Assembly (NCBI GenBank): GCA_963732415.1
Contig: CAVSZK010000019.1
Location: forward strand, 248,001-312,000
DNA length: 64,000 nucleotides
Direction of reading: 5' to 3'
Source of the DNA: RPQJ01 sp963732415
Lineage (GTDB): Bacteria > Pseudomonadota > Gammaproteobacteria > Steroidobacterales > Steroidobacteraceae
Positions within the stretch are counted from its first letter, which is position 1; every line of letters begins with the position of its first letter. The notes under the pieces are model-generated. The model ran no database searches. It saw nothing but the letters and a program-made list of their open reading frames with translations, and was not told the DNA's origin. Positions 26,493 through 36,366 of this stretch are shown here, in pieces. A program made the translations under genes and the position numbers.

Positions 26493-27776
26493 ATGCCGAT
26501 CCGCACCATTCGCCCGAGTCCCGGGCTCGCCAACGTGCGCTACGAGATCCGTGGGCGCCTGGCACGACGTGCCCATGAAATGGAGCGCCTGGGTTACGAC
26601 ATCGTGTCGCTCAATATCGGTAACCCGGGTGCATTCGGATTCCGCACACCGGAGACGATGCGGCTCGCGATGATCGAGAACCTGCGCGCCGCGGAGGGCT
26701 ATTGCCACCAGAAGGGCATCTTCCCGGCCAGGGAAGCCGTGGTGATGCAGCAGCAGGAACGAGGCGTGCGTGGCGTGAGCGCCGACGACGTGTTCATCGG
26801 CAACGGCGTAAGCGAGTTGATCGACCTGACACTGCGTGCGTTGCTCGCGGCGGACGAGGAGGTACTGGTTCCCAGCCCGGATTACCCGTTGTGGACAGCC
26901 GCCGTGAACCTGAACCGAGGTCGCGCCGTGCACTATCCCTGCCGGCCCGAGCGAGGCTTCGTTCCCGACCCCGAGGAGATCGAGTCGCTGATCACGAAGC
27001 GCACGCGCGCCATCGTCGTGATCAATCCCAACAACCCGACTGGAGCCGTGTACCCGCGTGCGGTGCTCGAGGCCATTGCGCGCATCGCCGAGAAGCATCA
27101 CCTGGTCGTGCTGGCCGACGAAATCTACGACCAGATGACCTACGACGATGCCGAGTTCGTCCCGATGGCGACACTGGTGCAGCAGACCCTTTGCGGCACG
27201 CTTTGCGGGCTGTCCAAGGTGTATCGCGCCTGCGGCTACCGTGTGGGCTGGGCGGTATTCTCGGGTGACGTGGAGCACTCGCGTGAGTACCTGTCTGCGC
27301 TGGAACTGCTGTCCTCGCTGCGGCTCTGCAGCAACGTGCCGGGCCAGTGGGCGGTGCAGACGGCGCTCGGCGGCTACCAGAGCATCAAGGAACTGGTGGC
27401 TCCGGGCGGTCGCCTGTATGAATCGCGCAAGGCGATCGTCGACGCGGTCAAGGCCAGCCGCTTCCTTTACCTGACGCCGCCCAAGGGTGCGATGTACGCA
27501 TTCGTTGGGGTTCGCACCGACAGCCTGCCGGCGTTCGACGACCAGCAGTTCGCGCTGGACCTGCTCGAGTACAAGCACGTGCTGGTGGCACCTGGATCGA
27601 GCTTCAACGTCCCCTACGGCAATCACTTCCGGGTCACCAACCTGCCGGAGCCGCGGATGATTTCGGACGTATTCGGGCGCATGGAGGAATTGCTGGGGAA
27701 CTACGCGGTCGGGGAGTCACCCGCGACCCGGCCCAATCCGGCGCTGCGTGTGGTGGATGCCACGGCCAGTGCTTGA
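26493..27776 (+). CDS. alaA: Alanine-synthesising aminotransferase AlaA-like
   Basis: A 427-residue class I/II aminotransferase. Close matches to E. coli AlaA in SLNIGNPGAFGF, EGYCHQKGIFPARE, VLVPSPDYPLWTAAVNLN and TALGGYQSIKEL. PLP lysine is K242 in GLSKVYRACGYRVGW; the PLP-binding NPNNPTGAVYP and DEIYDQM motifs are intact. It makes alanine from pyruvate and glutamate. I chose ATG 26493 with AGGAAG upstream over TTG 26463. The C-terminal 20 or so residues extend slightly beyond AlaA. Confidence 0.9.
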   Translation: MPIRTIRPSPGLANVRYEIRGRLARRAHEMERLGYDIVSLNIGNPGAFGFRTPETMRLAMIENLRAAEGYCHQKGIFPAREAVVMQQQERGVRGVSADDVFIGNGVSELIDLTLRALLAADEEVLVPSPDYPLWTAAVNLNRGRAVHYPCRPERGFVPDPEEIESLITKRTRAIVVINPNNPTGAVYPRAVLEAIARIAEKHHLVVLADEIYDQMTYDDAEFVPMATLVQQTLCGTLCGLSKVYRACGYRVGWAVFSGDVEHSREYLSALELLSSLRLCSNVPGQWAVQTALGGYQSIKELVAPGGRLYESRKAIVDAVKASRFLYLTPPKGAMYAFVGVRTDSLPAFDDQQFALDLLEYKHVLVAPGSSFNVPYGNHFRVTNLPEPRMISDVFGRMEELLGNYAVGESPATRPNPALRVVDATASA

Positions 27777-27815
27777 AATAAGATTAATAAACTTACCTAA
27801 GATACTGTTTTAAAA
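27773..27815 (+). promoter_or_regulatory. AT-rich putative promoter of the AddB/AddA-like pair
   Basis: A 43-base A/T-rich tract stands out from the GC-rich surroundings. TTGAAA (27773-27778) and TAAGAT (27798-27803) are separated by 19 bases; GATACT at 27801 is another -10 candidate. The TTTTAAAAA run ends just before the GTG start. Confidence 0.4.
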
Positions 27816-27819
27816 AGAA

Positions 27820-30462
27820 GTGGAAACGGGCAGCCTGCGACCTGGAGTGACGATTGTCACGCCGACGCGGCGCCTGGCCCACTGGCTCAGGCTGCACGTC
27901 GATGAGGAATGCCTGCGACAAGGACTCAAAGTATGGCGCACCGCGGACGTGGTCGCCTGGTCCGACCTTGTGCAGCGATTGTTCGAAGAAGAGCGGCAGT
28001 CCGGACGAATGTCCGGTCGTTGGTTGCCTGAGGGCGCTGCGCGCCTGGTCTGGGAGCGAGCGGTGCTCCGCGATCCTGTTGCAGATCGCCTCGTTTCGCC
28101 CGGAAGGCTCGGCTGGACCGCCCACGAGTCCTGGCGGCGCATGCACGCATGGGAGATTCCCGAGCGTGCACTCGGTACTGAAGACCGCCCCGAATCCAGC
28201 GCGTTCGCGCGCTGGGCCCGGGAGTTCGCCGACTGGCTGCACGAGCACGACTGGGTAGACGAGTCGCTGGCGACGGCACGTCTGGGAGCGACCGCTGGTG
28301 CCGGGCACCTGGAACTGGCCGGATTCGATCAACTGACACCGGCGCAGCGCTCGCTGCTCGATCGACTGGCTCAGTCCGGCTGGAAGGTCACCCAGCGGCC
28401 GCCGGCTGACCGGCACGGATCGGTGTGCTGGGCCGAGTGCCGGGATCGCAGCGTGGAAATCGATTCCGCCGCACGCTGGGCTGCCGGGCGGCTGGATCGC
28501 GATCCACAGGCGAGGCTGGCGATCGTGGTACCGGATCTTGCCACCCGACGTGACGAGGTGAGGAGGTGCGTCGAGCGGGTGCTGGTGCCGGCCGCAACGC
28601 TGGCGCTCGGCCCAGCCCCGGAGTCTCGTGGCTTCGAACTCGCCGCAGCGCGAGCCCTCTCCGCACAACCTGTCGCTGTCGCGGCACTCGAGTACATCGG
28701 CGGGTTCTCCGGCGAGGTGGACCTGGCTGCCGCGGGCAGGCTTCTGTTGAACCCGTTTCTCGCGGCAGGCGGCGAAGCCGACGCCCGTGCAAGCCTGGAC
28801 GCGCACATCCGCGGCTACGAAGGCCCCGGACTGGACCTCGCGAAGCTCGCACGCCTGGCGGGCGAGAGAGACTGCCCCGTACTCGAGCGCGCACTGCGCT
28901 CGGGGCTTGCGCTGGCCGGGCAGTGGCCGCGTCGCGCGCTGCCGAGCCGCTGGTCGCAGCTGTGGCACCAGTTGCTGGCCACTGCGCAGTGGCCGGGCGA
29001 GGGCCTCGACGGCGACGAGTACCAGGCCCGCCAGCGCTGCGAGAGACTGCTCGCGGAATTCGGTGCCAACGACGACTGCGTCGGGCAGATGACTGCGGTC
29101 GAAGCTGCCGCACTTCTTCGCGACCTTGCCGACGGCGTGCTCTTCGAACCCCAGGAACTGCGTGCAGGGCTGACCGTCGTCGACCCGGCAACCTGCGCCG
29201 GCATGAGTTTCGACGCGTTGTGGGTCTGCGGGCTCGACTCGGCGCGCTGGCCTGCGCCGATGTTTCCCGACCCATTCCTGCCGCGCGAATGGCAGAAGAC
29301 GCAGCAGATGCCGGGAGCTGCCGCCGAGATTGCCGCGGCCGATGCGAAGAGGCTGTTCGAGCGCCTGTGTCGCAGCGCGGACGAGGTGATCCTGAGCGTT
29401 CCCAGTTTCGATGCCGATGCGCCGTTGCTGCCGAGCGCGCTGCTGGCCGGCATTCCGCGCGGCGAGTTGCCGGGTTGCTGGAATGGACCTGCAGCGGCGA
29501 CCGCGATTTTCGTGGCACGACCAGCACTCGAGGAACTGATCGACGGCTCGATGCCGGTGGTCGAACCGGAGGAGTCACTGCGAGGCGGCGCCAAGCTGCT
29601 CGAAGTCCAGGCCGCTTGCCCGTTTCGCGCGCAGGCCGAGTTCAGGCTCGGGGCGCGTCCGCTCGAGGATCCCGAACTCGGCGTCGCTGCATCGGAGCGC
29701 GGCGAACTCGTCCACACGGTGCTCGCTCGACTGTGGAGCGAATTGCGCACGCAGCAAGCGTTGCATGCGCTCTCGCGTGACGAGTTACGGAATACGATTC
29801 GGAGGGCGGTCGAAGCCGAAGCAGCTCCCGCGCTGTGCTCCGCGCAGGGATTCATGCGGCGGCTGCTGGAGATCGAGATCGAGTGGCTACTGGCTCGCGT
29901 GACCGACCTGCTTGCAAGTGACGCGGCGCGACCCCCATTCGAGGTGGAGTCGGTCGAGAAAGAGCATTCAATCGCCATCGGAGGGCTGACGCTGCGGCTG
30001 CGGATCGACCGAATCGACCGGCTGGACGACTCCAGCCTCGCGGTCATCGACTACAAGACGGGCGCAGATGCCGAGCCGCAGGCATGGTTCGGCGAACGGC
30101 CACGGCTTCCGCAGTTACCGCTCTACGCCGAAGCCGTCGGTGCCGAGCGGGTATCGGTTGTTGCATTCGGCCGCGTCCGCACCGGGGATACCGGCTACAG
30201 CGGCGTCGCGCGCGAATCCACGACATTTTCCGGCCTCACCACGCGCGGATCCCGTGGCTGGCCGGAAGAGCATTCGTCGTGGGAGGAACTCCTCGGCGCA
30301 TGGCGCAGGCGCCTGACGTCGATCGCGCGCGAATATGCGTCGGGCGACGCACGCCTTGCGCCGGACCCTGTGAGGGCATGCCGTTATTGCCAGCTGGGCA
30401 TGCTGTGTCGCATTGGCGAAACGCGGCTCGGCGCTGCGACGCTGGAGTCGGGCGATGACTGA
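27820..30462 (+). CDS. AddB-like PD-(D/E)XK nuclease, double-strand break repair protein
   Basis: An 880-residue protein of the roughly 900-residue family related to AddB, found next to AddA-like helicases. The N-terminal half is a degenerate UvrD-like fold (VTIVTPTRRLAHWLR replaces a true Walker A). The C-terminal nuclease domain (about 590-870) has ERGELVHTVL, then LRLRIDRIDRLDD and VIDYKTG with D744 and K746. Four cysteines (C600, C854, C857, C863) match the split Fe-S cluster arrangement of AddB nucleases. GTG 27820 is taken as start with a weak GAAG ribosome site; GTG 27847 is an alternative. The stop overlaps the helicase start. Confidence 0.87.
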   Translation: METGSLRPGVTIVTPTRRLAHWLRLHVDEECLRQGLKVWRTADVVAWSDLVQRLFEEERQSGRMSGRWLPEGAARLVWERAVLRDPVADRLVSPGRLGWTAHESWRRMHAWEIPERALGTEDRPESSAFARWAREFADWLHEHDWVDESLATARLGATAGAGHLELAGFDQLTPAQRSLLDRLAQSGWKVTQRPPADRHGSVCWAECRDRSVEIDSAARWAAGRLDRDPQARLAIVVPDLATRRDEVRRCVERVLVPAATLALGPAPESRGFELAAARALSAQPVAVAALEYIGGFSGEVDLAAAGRLLLNPFLAAGGEADARASLDAHIRGYEGPGLDLAKLARLAGERDCPVLERALRSGLALAGQWPRRALPSRWSQLWHQLLATAQWPGEGLDGDEYQARQRCERLLAEFGANDDCVGQMTAVEAAALLRDLADGVLFEPQELRAGLTVVDPATCAGMSFDALWVCGLDSARWPAPMFPDPFLPREWQKTQQMPGAAAEIAAADAKRLFERLCRSADEVILSVPSFDADAPLLPSALLAGIPRGELPGCWNGPAAATAIFVARPALEELIDGSMPVVEPEESLRGGAKLLEVQAACPFRAQAEFRLGARPLEDPELGVAASERGELVHTVLARLWSELRTQQALHALSRDELRNTIRRAVEAEAAPALCSAQGFMRRLLEIEIEWLLARVTDLLASDAARPPFEVESVEKEHSIAIGGLTLRLRIDRIDRLDDSSLAVIDYKTGADAEPQAWFGERPRLPQLPLYAEAVGAERVSVVAFGRVRTGDTGYSGVARESTTFSGLTTRGSRGWPEEHSSWEELLGAWRRRLTSIAREYASGDARLAPDPVRACRYCQLGMLCRIGETRLGAATLESGDD

Positions 30463-33400
30463 CCTCATGCGCTCCGATGAAGTGGCTCGTGAGCGTGCGC
30501 TCGACGTGACTCGCAGCTTCATCGTGCAGGCGCCAGCGGGGTCGGGCAAGACAGAATTGCTGATCCGCCGCTTTCTCGCGCTGCTCACGACGGTCCGGGC
30601 GCCGGAATCGGTGCTGGCGATCACGTTCACGCGCAAGGCGGCCGCTGAGATGCGCGACCGCATCCTGAGGGCGTTGCGCGCTGCGGCGGATCCGTCATCA
30701 GCCGGCGGCCGGCTGCCGCACTTGCGGACGCTGGAACTCGCGCGGAAGGCACTCGACATCGACATGCAGCTGGGCTGGGACCTGCTCGGCAACCCCGCGC
30801 GCCTGCGAATACAGACTATCGATGCGCTCAATTTCGGTCTCGCCCGCCGTTTACCCGTTCTGTCGGGACTCGGTGCGGATCTCGCGGTGGAGGACGATGC
30901 CCGGGAACTCTACCGCAAGGCCGCCGAACGCCTGCTCGAACACCTGCCGGGCGGCGACGACCTGCACGCGCGTTCGGTCGCGACCCTGCTCGAGCACGTC
31001 GACAACCGCGTACCGCGGTTTGTGGGCCTGGTGATCGAAATGCTGGCGCGCCGCGATGCCTGGGGCCCGGTCCTTCCCGAGGTAACCGGGGCTGGGGGCG
31101 CCGATGCAGATCTCCGGGCCAGGCTCGAACACGCGCGCGCCGGACTCGTCGAAGCTCACCTGGTGGGACTTGCGCGCGATTTTCCGCAGGACCTGCTGGC
31201 CGATGCCGCAGCGGTGGCGCGCGAAGCAGCAAAGACACTGGTGACGACCGGTAACGAATCGCCCATCAGCGCCTGGGCGGGGCACAGCGAAATGCCACGG
31301 GGTGCGCTTGCGGATCGTCAACACTGGCTGGGTCTCGCAGCCCTGCTGCTCACGGCTGGCGGCACACCGCGCAGGAGTTTCGACTACAGGGTTGGCTTTC
31401 AGCCCGGGAAACCTGGCGCGCCGCTCAAGCAGCGCGCGCAGGCAGTGACATCCGCGCTCGCACCACTTGAACAGTTGACAGCGCGGCTCGAGGCAGTACG
31501 CCGGCTGCCCGAGCCTCGCTACACCGCAGACGAGTGGCATGTGCTGCGGGCACAGCTGGTGGTGCTGCGACTGGCGGCGGCCGAACTGGAAGTGGTGTTC
31601 TCCGAGAGGCGGCTTGCCGACCATGCGCGCATCGCCGCGGCCGCTTTGCAGGCACTGGGCAGCGAGGATGAGCCCACCGACACTGCACTCGCGCTAGACG
31701 CCACGTTGCAGCACGTGCTGGTCGACGAGTTCCAGGACACGTCGGAGTCGCAGGTCAGCCTGCTCGGTAAACTCACCACCGGCTGGCAACGAGACGATGG
31801 CCGCACCCTGTTCCTGGTCGGCGACCCGATGCAGTCCATTTACCGGTTTCGCAATGCGGAGGTCGGCCTGTTCCTCGACGTGCGCGGACGCGGCCTCGGC
31901 GATCTCGAGCTGGAGCCGCTTTCGCTGGCGATAAATTATCGTTCGACCGGGCCGCTGGTCGAATGGGTGAATCGCTGTTTCTCAGAGGTCCTGCCGGCGC
32001 GGGATGACGAGCTGACCGGCGCGGTGACCCACTCGGCGAGCGCCGCGGCGTTGGACGCCGGCGACGACGGCAGCGTGCACGTGCATCCACTGTTCCGTCG
32101 CAGCAGGATTTTCGAGGCGCGCTCAGTCGTCGGCGTGGTCGAGCAGAGGCTTGCAGAGGATCACGAGGCCGACATCGCGATACTGGTGCAGGGTCGCAGC
32201 CACCTGCTCAACATCGTGGGCGAACTGGCTCGCAGGGGAGTGCCGTTCCAGGCCACGGATATCGACCCGCTCGGCGAGAGGCCGGTCGTTCTCGACCTGC
32301 TCGCGCTCACGCGCGCCATCGCACACCCGGCCGATCGTCCCGCATGGCTCACCGTGCTGCGCGCACCGTGGTGCGGCCTCATGCTCGCTGAACTGCACGC
32401 GCTCTGCGGTGACCAACGCAGCGCGACGCTGCCGCAACTGCTCCAGGATGACGAACGGCATCAACGGCTCGGTTCCGAGGCCCGCAAGAGGCTGGACAGG
32501 CTCTGGCAGGTGCTCGAGGCTGCGCCAGTCGAGCTGCGGCGGTTCGGGCTACGAGACGCTGTCGAGCGCGCCTGGCTTGCGCTGGGCGGCCCTGCCACGG
32601 CCGGGTCATTGCGCGAACTCGACGAAGCACAGGCATATTTCGATGAACTGGCGGAACTGGAGCAGCGCGCGCGGGGCAATGTGGATCTCGCGAAGCTCGC
32701 CGAGGCCCTGGAGAAGCTCTACGCGCCTTCGCGACCAGATACGGCGATCCGCGTGCATCTGCTCACCGTGCACAAGGCCAAGGGGCTCGAGTTCGACACG
32801 GTCATCGTGCCGGGTCTCGAGCGCCGATCCCGCGCCGACGACAAGCGTCTGCTGCAATGGGCACGCTTGCCCGGGGCCGGCAGCCGCGACCTCGTCGTCG
32901 CCCCGGTCGCCGGCACCGGCGACGACCCGAACAGGCTCTATCGATGGCTCGAGGGCATCGAAGGTGAAAAACTCGCGCAGGAAAAGCGGCGGCTGCTCTA
33001 CGTCGCCGCGACGCGCGCGAGGCGTCGACTGCACCTGTTCGGCAGCTGCGCGCTGAAGGACGGGGACGGCGGCGGGCCGACGATCGTGAGGCCCTCGCCG
33101 GCGGTTGCACTTGGAATTCTGTGGCCGGTGGTCGAGGCAGACTTCCAGTCCAGGCTGACGGACGCCGGGGCGATCGAAGGCGAGCCGGCTCCAGACATTC
33201 CACGCGACCCGCTGCTCAGGCGCCTGCCGACCGCCTGGCGCATGCCGCCGCTGCAGTCGCCTCGCATCGATTCCTCCAGCCGGCCGCGGTCGCCTGTCGA
33301 GCCGCAGGTCGAATTCGACTGGGCCTCGGAGACTGCGCGCCACGTTGGGACGGTCGTGCACCGGGAACTGCTGCGCATGTCACGAGGCGAGCCTGGATCC

Positions 33401-33850
33401 GCAGCCGGTGCGGCGGGGCAGGTGACCATGCGTCGCTATCGAGACGAGCTTGCAGAACTCGGAGTGCCGGCGGACCGGCGCGCGGAGGCGGTCGACCGGG
33501 TCGTGACGGCCGTGCAACGCACGCTCGCCGACGACCGCGGGCGCTGGCTGCTCGATCCACGCCATGCATCCGCGGACGGCGAACTGGCCCTGACCGGGCA
33601 GGTACACGGCGAGGTGGTGTCGGTGGTGATCGACCGAACCTTCGTTGATGAGCAGGGCACCCGATGGATCGTGGACTACAAGACGAGCAGCCACGAGGGC
33701 GCTGGACTGGAGACGTTCCTCGACCGCGAGCAGCAGCGATACTCTCCTCAACTCGAGCGCTACGCTGCGCTGGTGCGGCAGCTCGGTCCGGAGCCGGTGC
33801 GACTGGGGCTGTATTTCCCGCTGCTGTCGGCCTGGCGGGATTGGTCCTAG
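30455..33850 (+). CDS. addA: AddA-like UvrD/RecB-type helicase-nuclease
   Basis: An 1131-residue SF1 helicase with Walker A APAGSGKT at 26-33, ITFTRKAAAEMRDRIL (motif Ia), VDEFQDTSESQ (motif II), GDPMQSIYRFRNAEV (motif III), LTVHKAKGLEFDTVIVPG (motif V) and YVAATRARRRLHLFG (motif VI). A C-terminal RecB-type nuclease domain has HVGTVVHRELL and VDYKTSSHEG with D1074 and K1076. With the preceding AddB-like protein it should resect double-strand breaks and load RecA. ATG 30455 overlaps the AddB-like stop by eight bases; an in-frame start at 30413 lies in that gene. Confidence 0.9.
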   Translation: MTDLMRSDEVARERALDVTRSFIVQAPAGSGKTELLIRRFLALLTTVRAPESVLAITFTRKAAAEMRDRILRALRAAADPSSAGGRLPHLRTLELARKALDIDMQLGWDLLGNPARLRIQTIDALNFGLARRLPVLSGLGADLAVEDDARELYRKAAERLLEHLPGGDDLHARSVATLLEHVDNRVPRFVGLVIEMLARRDAWGPVLPEVTGAGGADADLRARLEHARAGLVEAHLVGLARDFPQDLLADAAAVAREAAKTLVTTGNESPISAWAGHSEMPRGALADRQHWLGLAALLLTAGGTPRRSFDYRVGFQPGKPGAPLKQRAQAVTSALAPLEQLTARLEAVRRLPEPRYTADEWHVLRAQLVVLRLAAAELEVVFSERRLADHARIAAAALQALGSEDEPTDTALALDATLQHVLVDEFQDTSESQVSLLGKLTTGWQRDDGRTLFLVGDPMQSIYRFRNAEVGLFLDVRGRGLGDLELEPLSLAINYRSTGPLVEWVNRCFSEVLPARDDELTGAVTHSASAAALDAGDDGSVHVHPLFRRSRIFEARSVVGVVEQRLAEDHEADIAILVQGRSHLLNIVGELARRGVPFQATDIDPLGERPVVLDLLALTRAIAHPADRPAWLTVLRAPWCGLMLAELHALCGDQRSATLPQLLQDDERHQRLGSEARKRLDRLWQVLEAAPVELRRFGLRDAVERAWLALGGPATAGSLRELDEAQAYFDELAELEQRARGNVDLAKLAEALEKLYAPSRPDTAIRVHLLTVHKAKGLEFDTVIVPGLERRSRADDKRLLQWARLPGAGSRDLVVAPVAGTGDDPNRLYRWLEGIEGEKLAQEKRRLLYVAATRARRRLHLFGSCALKDGDGGGPTIVRPSPAVALGILWPVVEADFQSRLTDAGAIEGEPAPDIPRDPLLRRLPTAWRMPPLQSPRIDSSSRPRSPVEPQVEFDWASETARHVGTVVHRELLRMSRGEPGSAAGAAGQVTMRRYRDELAELGVPADRRAEAVDRVVTAVQRTLADDRGRWLLDPRHASADGELALTGQVHGEVVSVVIDRTFVDEQGTRWIVDYKTSSHEGAGLETFLDREQQRYSPQLERYAALVRQLGPEPVRLGLYFPLLSAWRDWS

Positions 33851-34659
33851 AGCGTCCCGCTCACGCCGAACGGTCGCCGGCCACTCGCGTCCACCGGGCC
33901 GAGATATTCCAGCGAGCGTACCAGGTTGGTCGGAGCACCGTCCCGAGCCGCTACCATGCCTTCGAGCAGGAAACTGCGCCCCGCGGCGAGTGTCAACGAA
34001 GCGTCGACCGATATCGGACCGTTCGTATCGGTCACGCGTGCCGTTACGCCGGCCGATTCTGACGGCGCCGCCTGCGGATCGGGGATCACGATTCGGAAGC
34101 TGCCGATGCTGTCGGCGCCCAGCTGGGGCATGACCACATCGGAAAGCTGCAGCGTGCCCGAGGCTGATACCGGCCAGCCCGACTCCAGTCTGAGCTTCGC
34201 GAACTCGCCACTCACCCTGCCGTGCCAGCCGCGCGCCATGGCACCTGGGATCTCCGCGAAAAACTCGATCGGAAGGTCGAACCGCAGGTCGGAGAAGTCC
34301 AGTGTTCCATGCGGCGCCGCGGCAACCTGGGCGCTGGCCGTTCCGTCGGCACGCACGACTGAGACATCGGCGGCCCCTCGGGCACGCAGCAACGCGAGCG
34401 GGCGCAGGTGCCAGCGAAACTGGCCCAGTGATGCCCCCTGCCAGGTAACGCTGGACACGGCACCCGACCAGATCGTTCCGGAATATCCGGTGGCAGACAG
34501 GCCAACGCGCTCGAATGCTCTCCCGGCAAGGCTGGCAGGTAAAGTGGTTACGGCGAAGCAGGCGAGGGCGACGACACCGACCAGCGCGAGCCGTCGATTC
34601 CTCTTCGCGACGCCCGGCTCGCCGCGCGCCCTGGCGTCACGGCGCGGCGGCAGCGCCAT
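33847..34659 (-). CDS. gspN: Type II secretion system protein N
   Basis: A 270-residue protein with a charged N-terminus, one membrane segment (about residues 23-45) and the GspN periplasmic domain beginning LSATGYSGTIWSGAVSSVTW, a pattern typical of the family. GspN is an accessory inner-membrane component. It is the last gene of the gspG-N run; its start overlaps gspM by 23 bases and its stop overlaps the AddA-like stop convergently by four bases. A start nearer the membrane segment is possible. Confidence 0.87.
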   Translation of the reverse strand: MALPPRRDARARGEPGVAKRNRRLALVGVVALACFAVTTLPASLAGRAFERVGLSATGYSGTIWSGAVSSVTWQGASLGQFRWHLRPLALLRARGAADVSVVRADGTASAQVAAAPHGTLDFSDLRFDLPIEFFAEIPGAMARGWHGRVSGEFAKLRLESGWPVSASGTLQLSDVVMPQLGADSIGSFRIVIPDPQAAPSESAGVTARVTDTNGPISVDASLTLAAGRSFLLEGMVAARDGAPTNLVRSLEYLGPVDASGRRPFGVSGTL

Positions 34660-35131
34660 GCGTGAGCGTGATACTAGCGTTGACCAGCCCCGGGGCGGAG
34701 CCGGTATCGATGGTTGCGTCGGAAACGCTGATGCCGAACCCGAGCTGGAGGCTTGCCAGCCAGGTGATCATTACGTCGAATGGCGCGCCCTCGAGACGCA
34801 GCCGCAATCCATTCTGGCCGTTCGGGCTCTGGTCGCGGATGGTGCCGCCCAGGCCGGACTGACGTCCCGTTCGGTCGACGAGCACCACCAGCGACTCTTT
34901 CGTACCGGCGCCACCGGTCGCGGCCATCGCCGAAACCCGCGGCGCAGCCTGCTGCATCCAGGCGAGGTCTGCAGCCTTGCGCTCTACGCGTGCCGCCTGC
35001 TTCGCTCGCATGTGCTCGATCGGCAGCGCGACGCCAGCGTAAAGAACCAGGATTCCGACCAGCGCAGCCGCCCCGTAGACCAGTTTTCGTTCGCGCGGCG
35101 CGAGATTCGCAAGCCACTGTCGGACGTTCAT
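34637..35131 (-). CDS. gspM: Type II secretion system protein M
   Basis: A 164-residue inner-membrane protein: short cytoplasmic N-terminus MNVRQWLANLAPRERK, one membrane helix (about 16-37), a helical stretch and a ferredoxin-like periplasmic domain. It binds GspL in the inner-membrane platform. Overlaps gspL by four bases. Length matches the family. Confidence 0.9.
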   Translation of the reverse strand: MNVRQWLANLAPRERKLVYGAAALVGILVLYAGVALPIEHMRAKQAARVERKAADLAWMQQAAPRVSAMAATGGAGTKESLVVLVDRTGRQSGLGGTIRDQSPNGQNGLRLRLEGAPFDVMITWLASLQLGFGISVSDATIDTGSAPGLVNASITLTHGAAAAP

Positions 35132-36351
35132 GACTGACCCAACCTGACCACGAGCCTGCCTTCGACCATCTCACCGCGCGGCGTAGCAGACTGAAGTTCG
35201 GCGCTCAGGCCGCCGGCGCTCATCGCCTGCTTCAGGCCGTCCAGGGCTTCAACAGACGGTGCCATCAGTCGCAGGTCGACGACCTCTCCTCTGCAGCTGA
35301 TGGACTCGACACGCGCCTGCGGGGCGCCTGCCAGCGCGCGGGACAGCGCCGACAGCGCCGGCAGCAATGCGCTGCTGCCGCCGCCTCCGCCCAGCAGGCC
35401 TTCCATCTGTGCGCGGGGGTCGACCACCTTCTGACCCGGCAGCGCCTGTGCGAATACCTGCGCGATCTGCGCATCGAGCTTCTTCTCGGTCTGCCAGAGT
35501 TGCCACGCGGACAGACCCTGCACGGTCACGAACAACAGAGCCGTGGCGGCTGCAAGCGCAGCGGGCAATCGCCAGCGGCGGAATCCCACTCCCAGCGACG
35601 AGCGTGCCGCATACGGCCCCTGCAGCAGGTTTACGGCCGTGGCATTGACGCACTGGGCGGCCAGCAGTGGCAGTGGACCATCGGGCAGCAGCTTCACCTG
35701 CAGCGTGGAAGTGTGCTCGCGCAATGACTCGATGGTTTCGCGATGCTGCTCGTAATCGGTCGGTGCGGCGTAAAACGCGATGTGTCCGGCGGTGCTTCCC
35801 GCGCCGTCAACCGCCAGCGCGATTGAGTCCGCCAGCGGCTCGGCGTCCAGCGCAAACGGCATCGAGCCCTCGCGTCGGACGTGGAGAGTCTCGCCGTCGA
35901 ACAGGACGGTGGTGCCGCCCGGGGTCGAGGGGACCACGGCCGTGTCGGCGTACGCGGCGTCCGGATGGATGCCCGCGGACTCGCATGCCTCGATCCAGCG
36001 GTCCATCTGGCTGCGCGACACGACAGCGACCGGCGTGGCCGCAGCGCCGGTGGCCCTGGCTCCAATTGCGAAATGCAGCCCGTCGACGTCGGACGCCAGT
36101 TGTTCTTCGAGTGCGAATGGAACCGCCTGCGCAAGGCGGGCGCCACCGCGCAGGGGCAGTTCCGGCTCCGCCAGCGTCACCTCGCTACCGGGCAGCAGCA
36201 GCACCACTGCACGCTGATGCGCGAGGCCCAGTGCGTCGGCCAGCGGACCTGTCTGGACCGGGCCAGACCGCGCGCCGTTCGCATCGACGATCAGCCACGA
36301 AGACTGCGCCCCTTCGGCGGCGCGCAGGCGAATCACCAGCGTCTCAGACAT
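35128..36351 (-). CDS. gspL: Type II secretion system protein L
   Basis: A 407-residue protein with an actin-like cytoplasmic domain (about 1-240), one membrane segment (about 255-275, LPAALAAATALLFVTVQGLSA) and a small periplasmic ferredoxin-like domain. It couples the secretion ATPase GspE to the inner-membrane platform. Low similarity in this family makes position between gspK and gspM part of the evidence. Confidence 0.9.
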   Translation of the reverse strand: MSETLVIRLRAAEGAQSSWLIVDANGARSGPVQTGPLADALGLAHQRAVVLLLPGSEVTLAEPELPLRGGARLAQAVPFALEEQLASDVDGLHFAIGARATGAAATPVAVVSRSQMDRWIEACESAGIHPDAAYADTAVVPSTPGGTTVLFDGETLHVRREGSMPFALDAEPLADSIALAVDGAGSTAGHIAFYAAPTDYEQHRETIESLREHTSTLQVKLLPDGPLPLLAAQCVNATAVNLLQGPYAARSSLGVGFRRWRLPAALAAATALLFVTVQGLSAWQLWQTEKKLDAQIAQVFAQALPGQKVVDPRAQMEGLLGGGGGSSALLPALSALSRALAGAPQARVESISCRGEVVDLRLMAPSVEALDGLKQAMSAGGLSAELQSATPRGEMVEGRLVVRLGQS

Positions 36352-36366
36352 CGGGCCTCGGGATGA

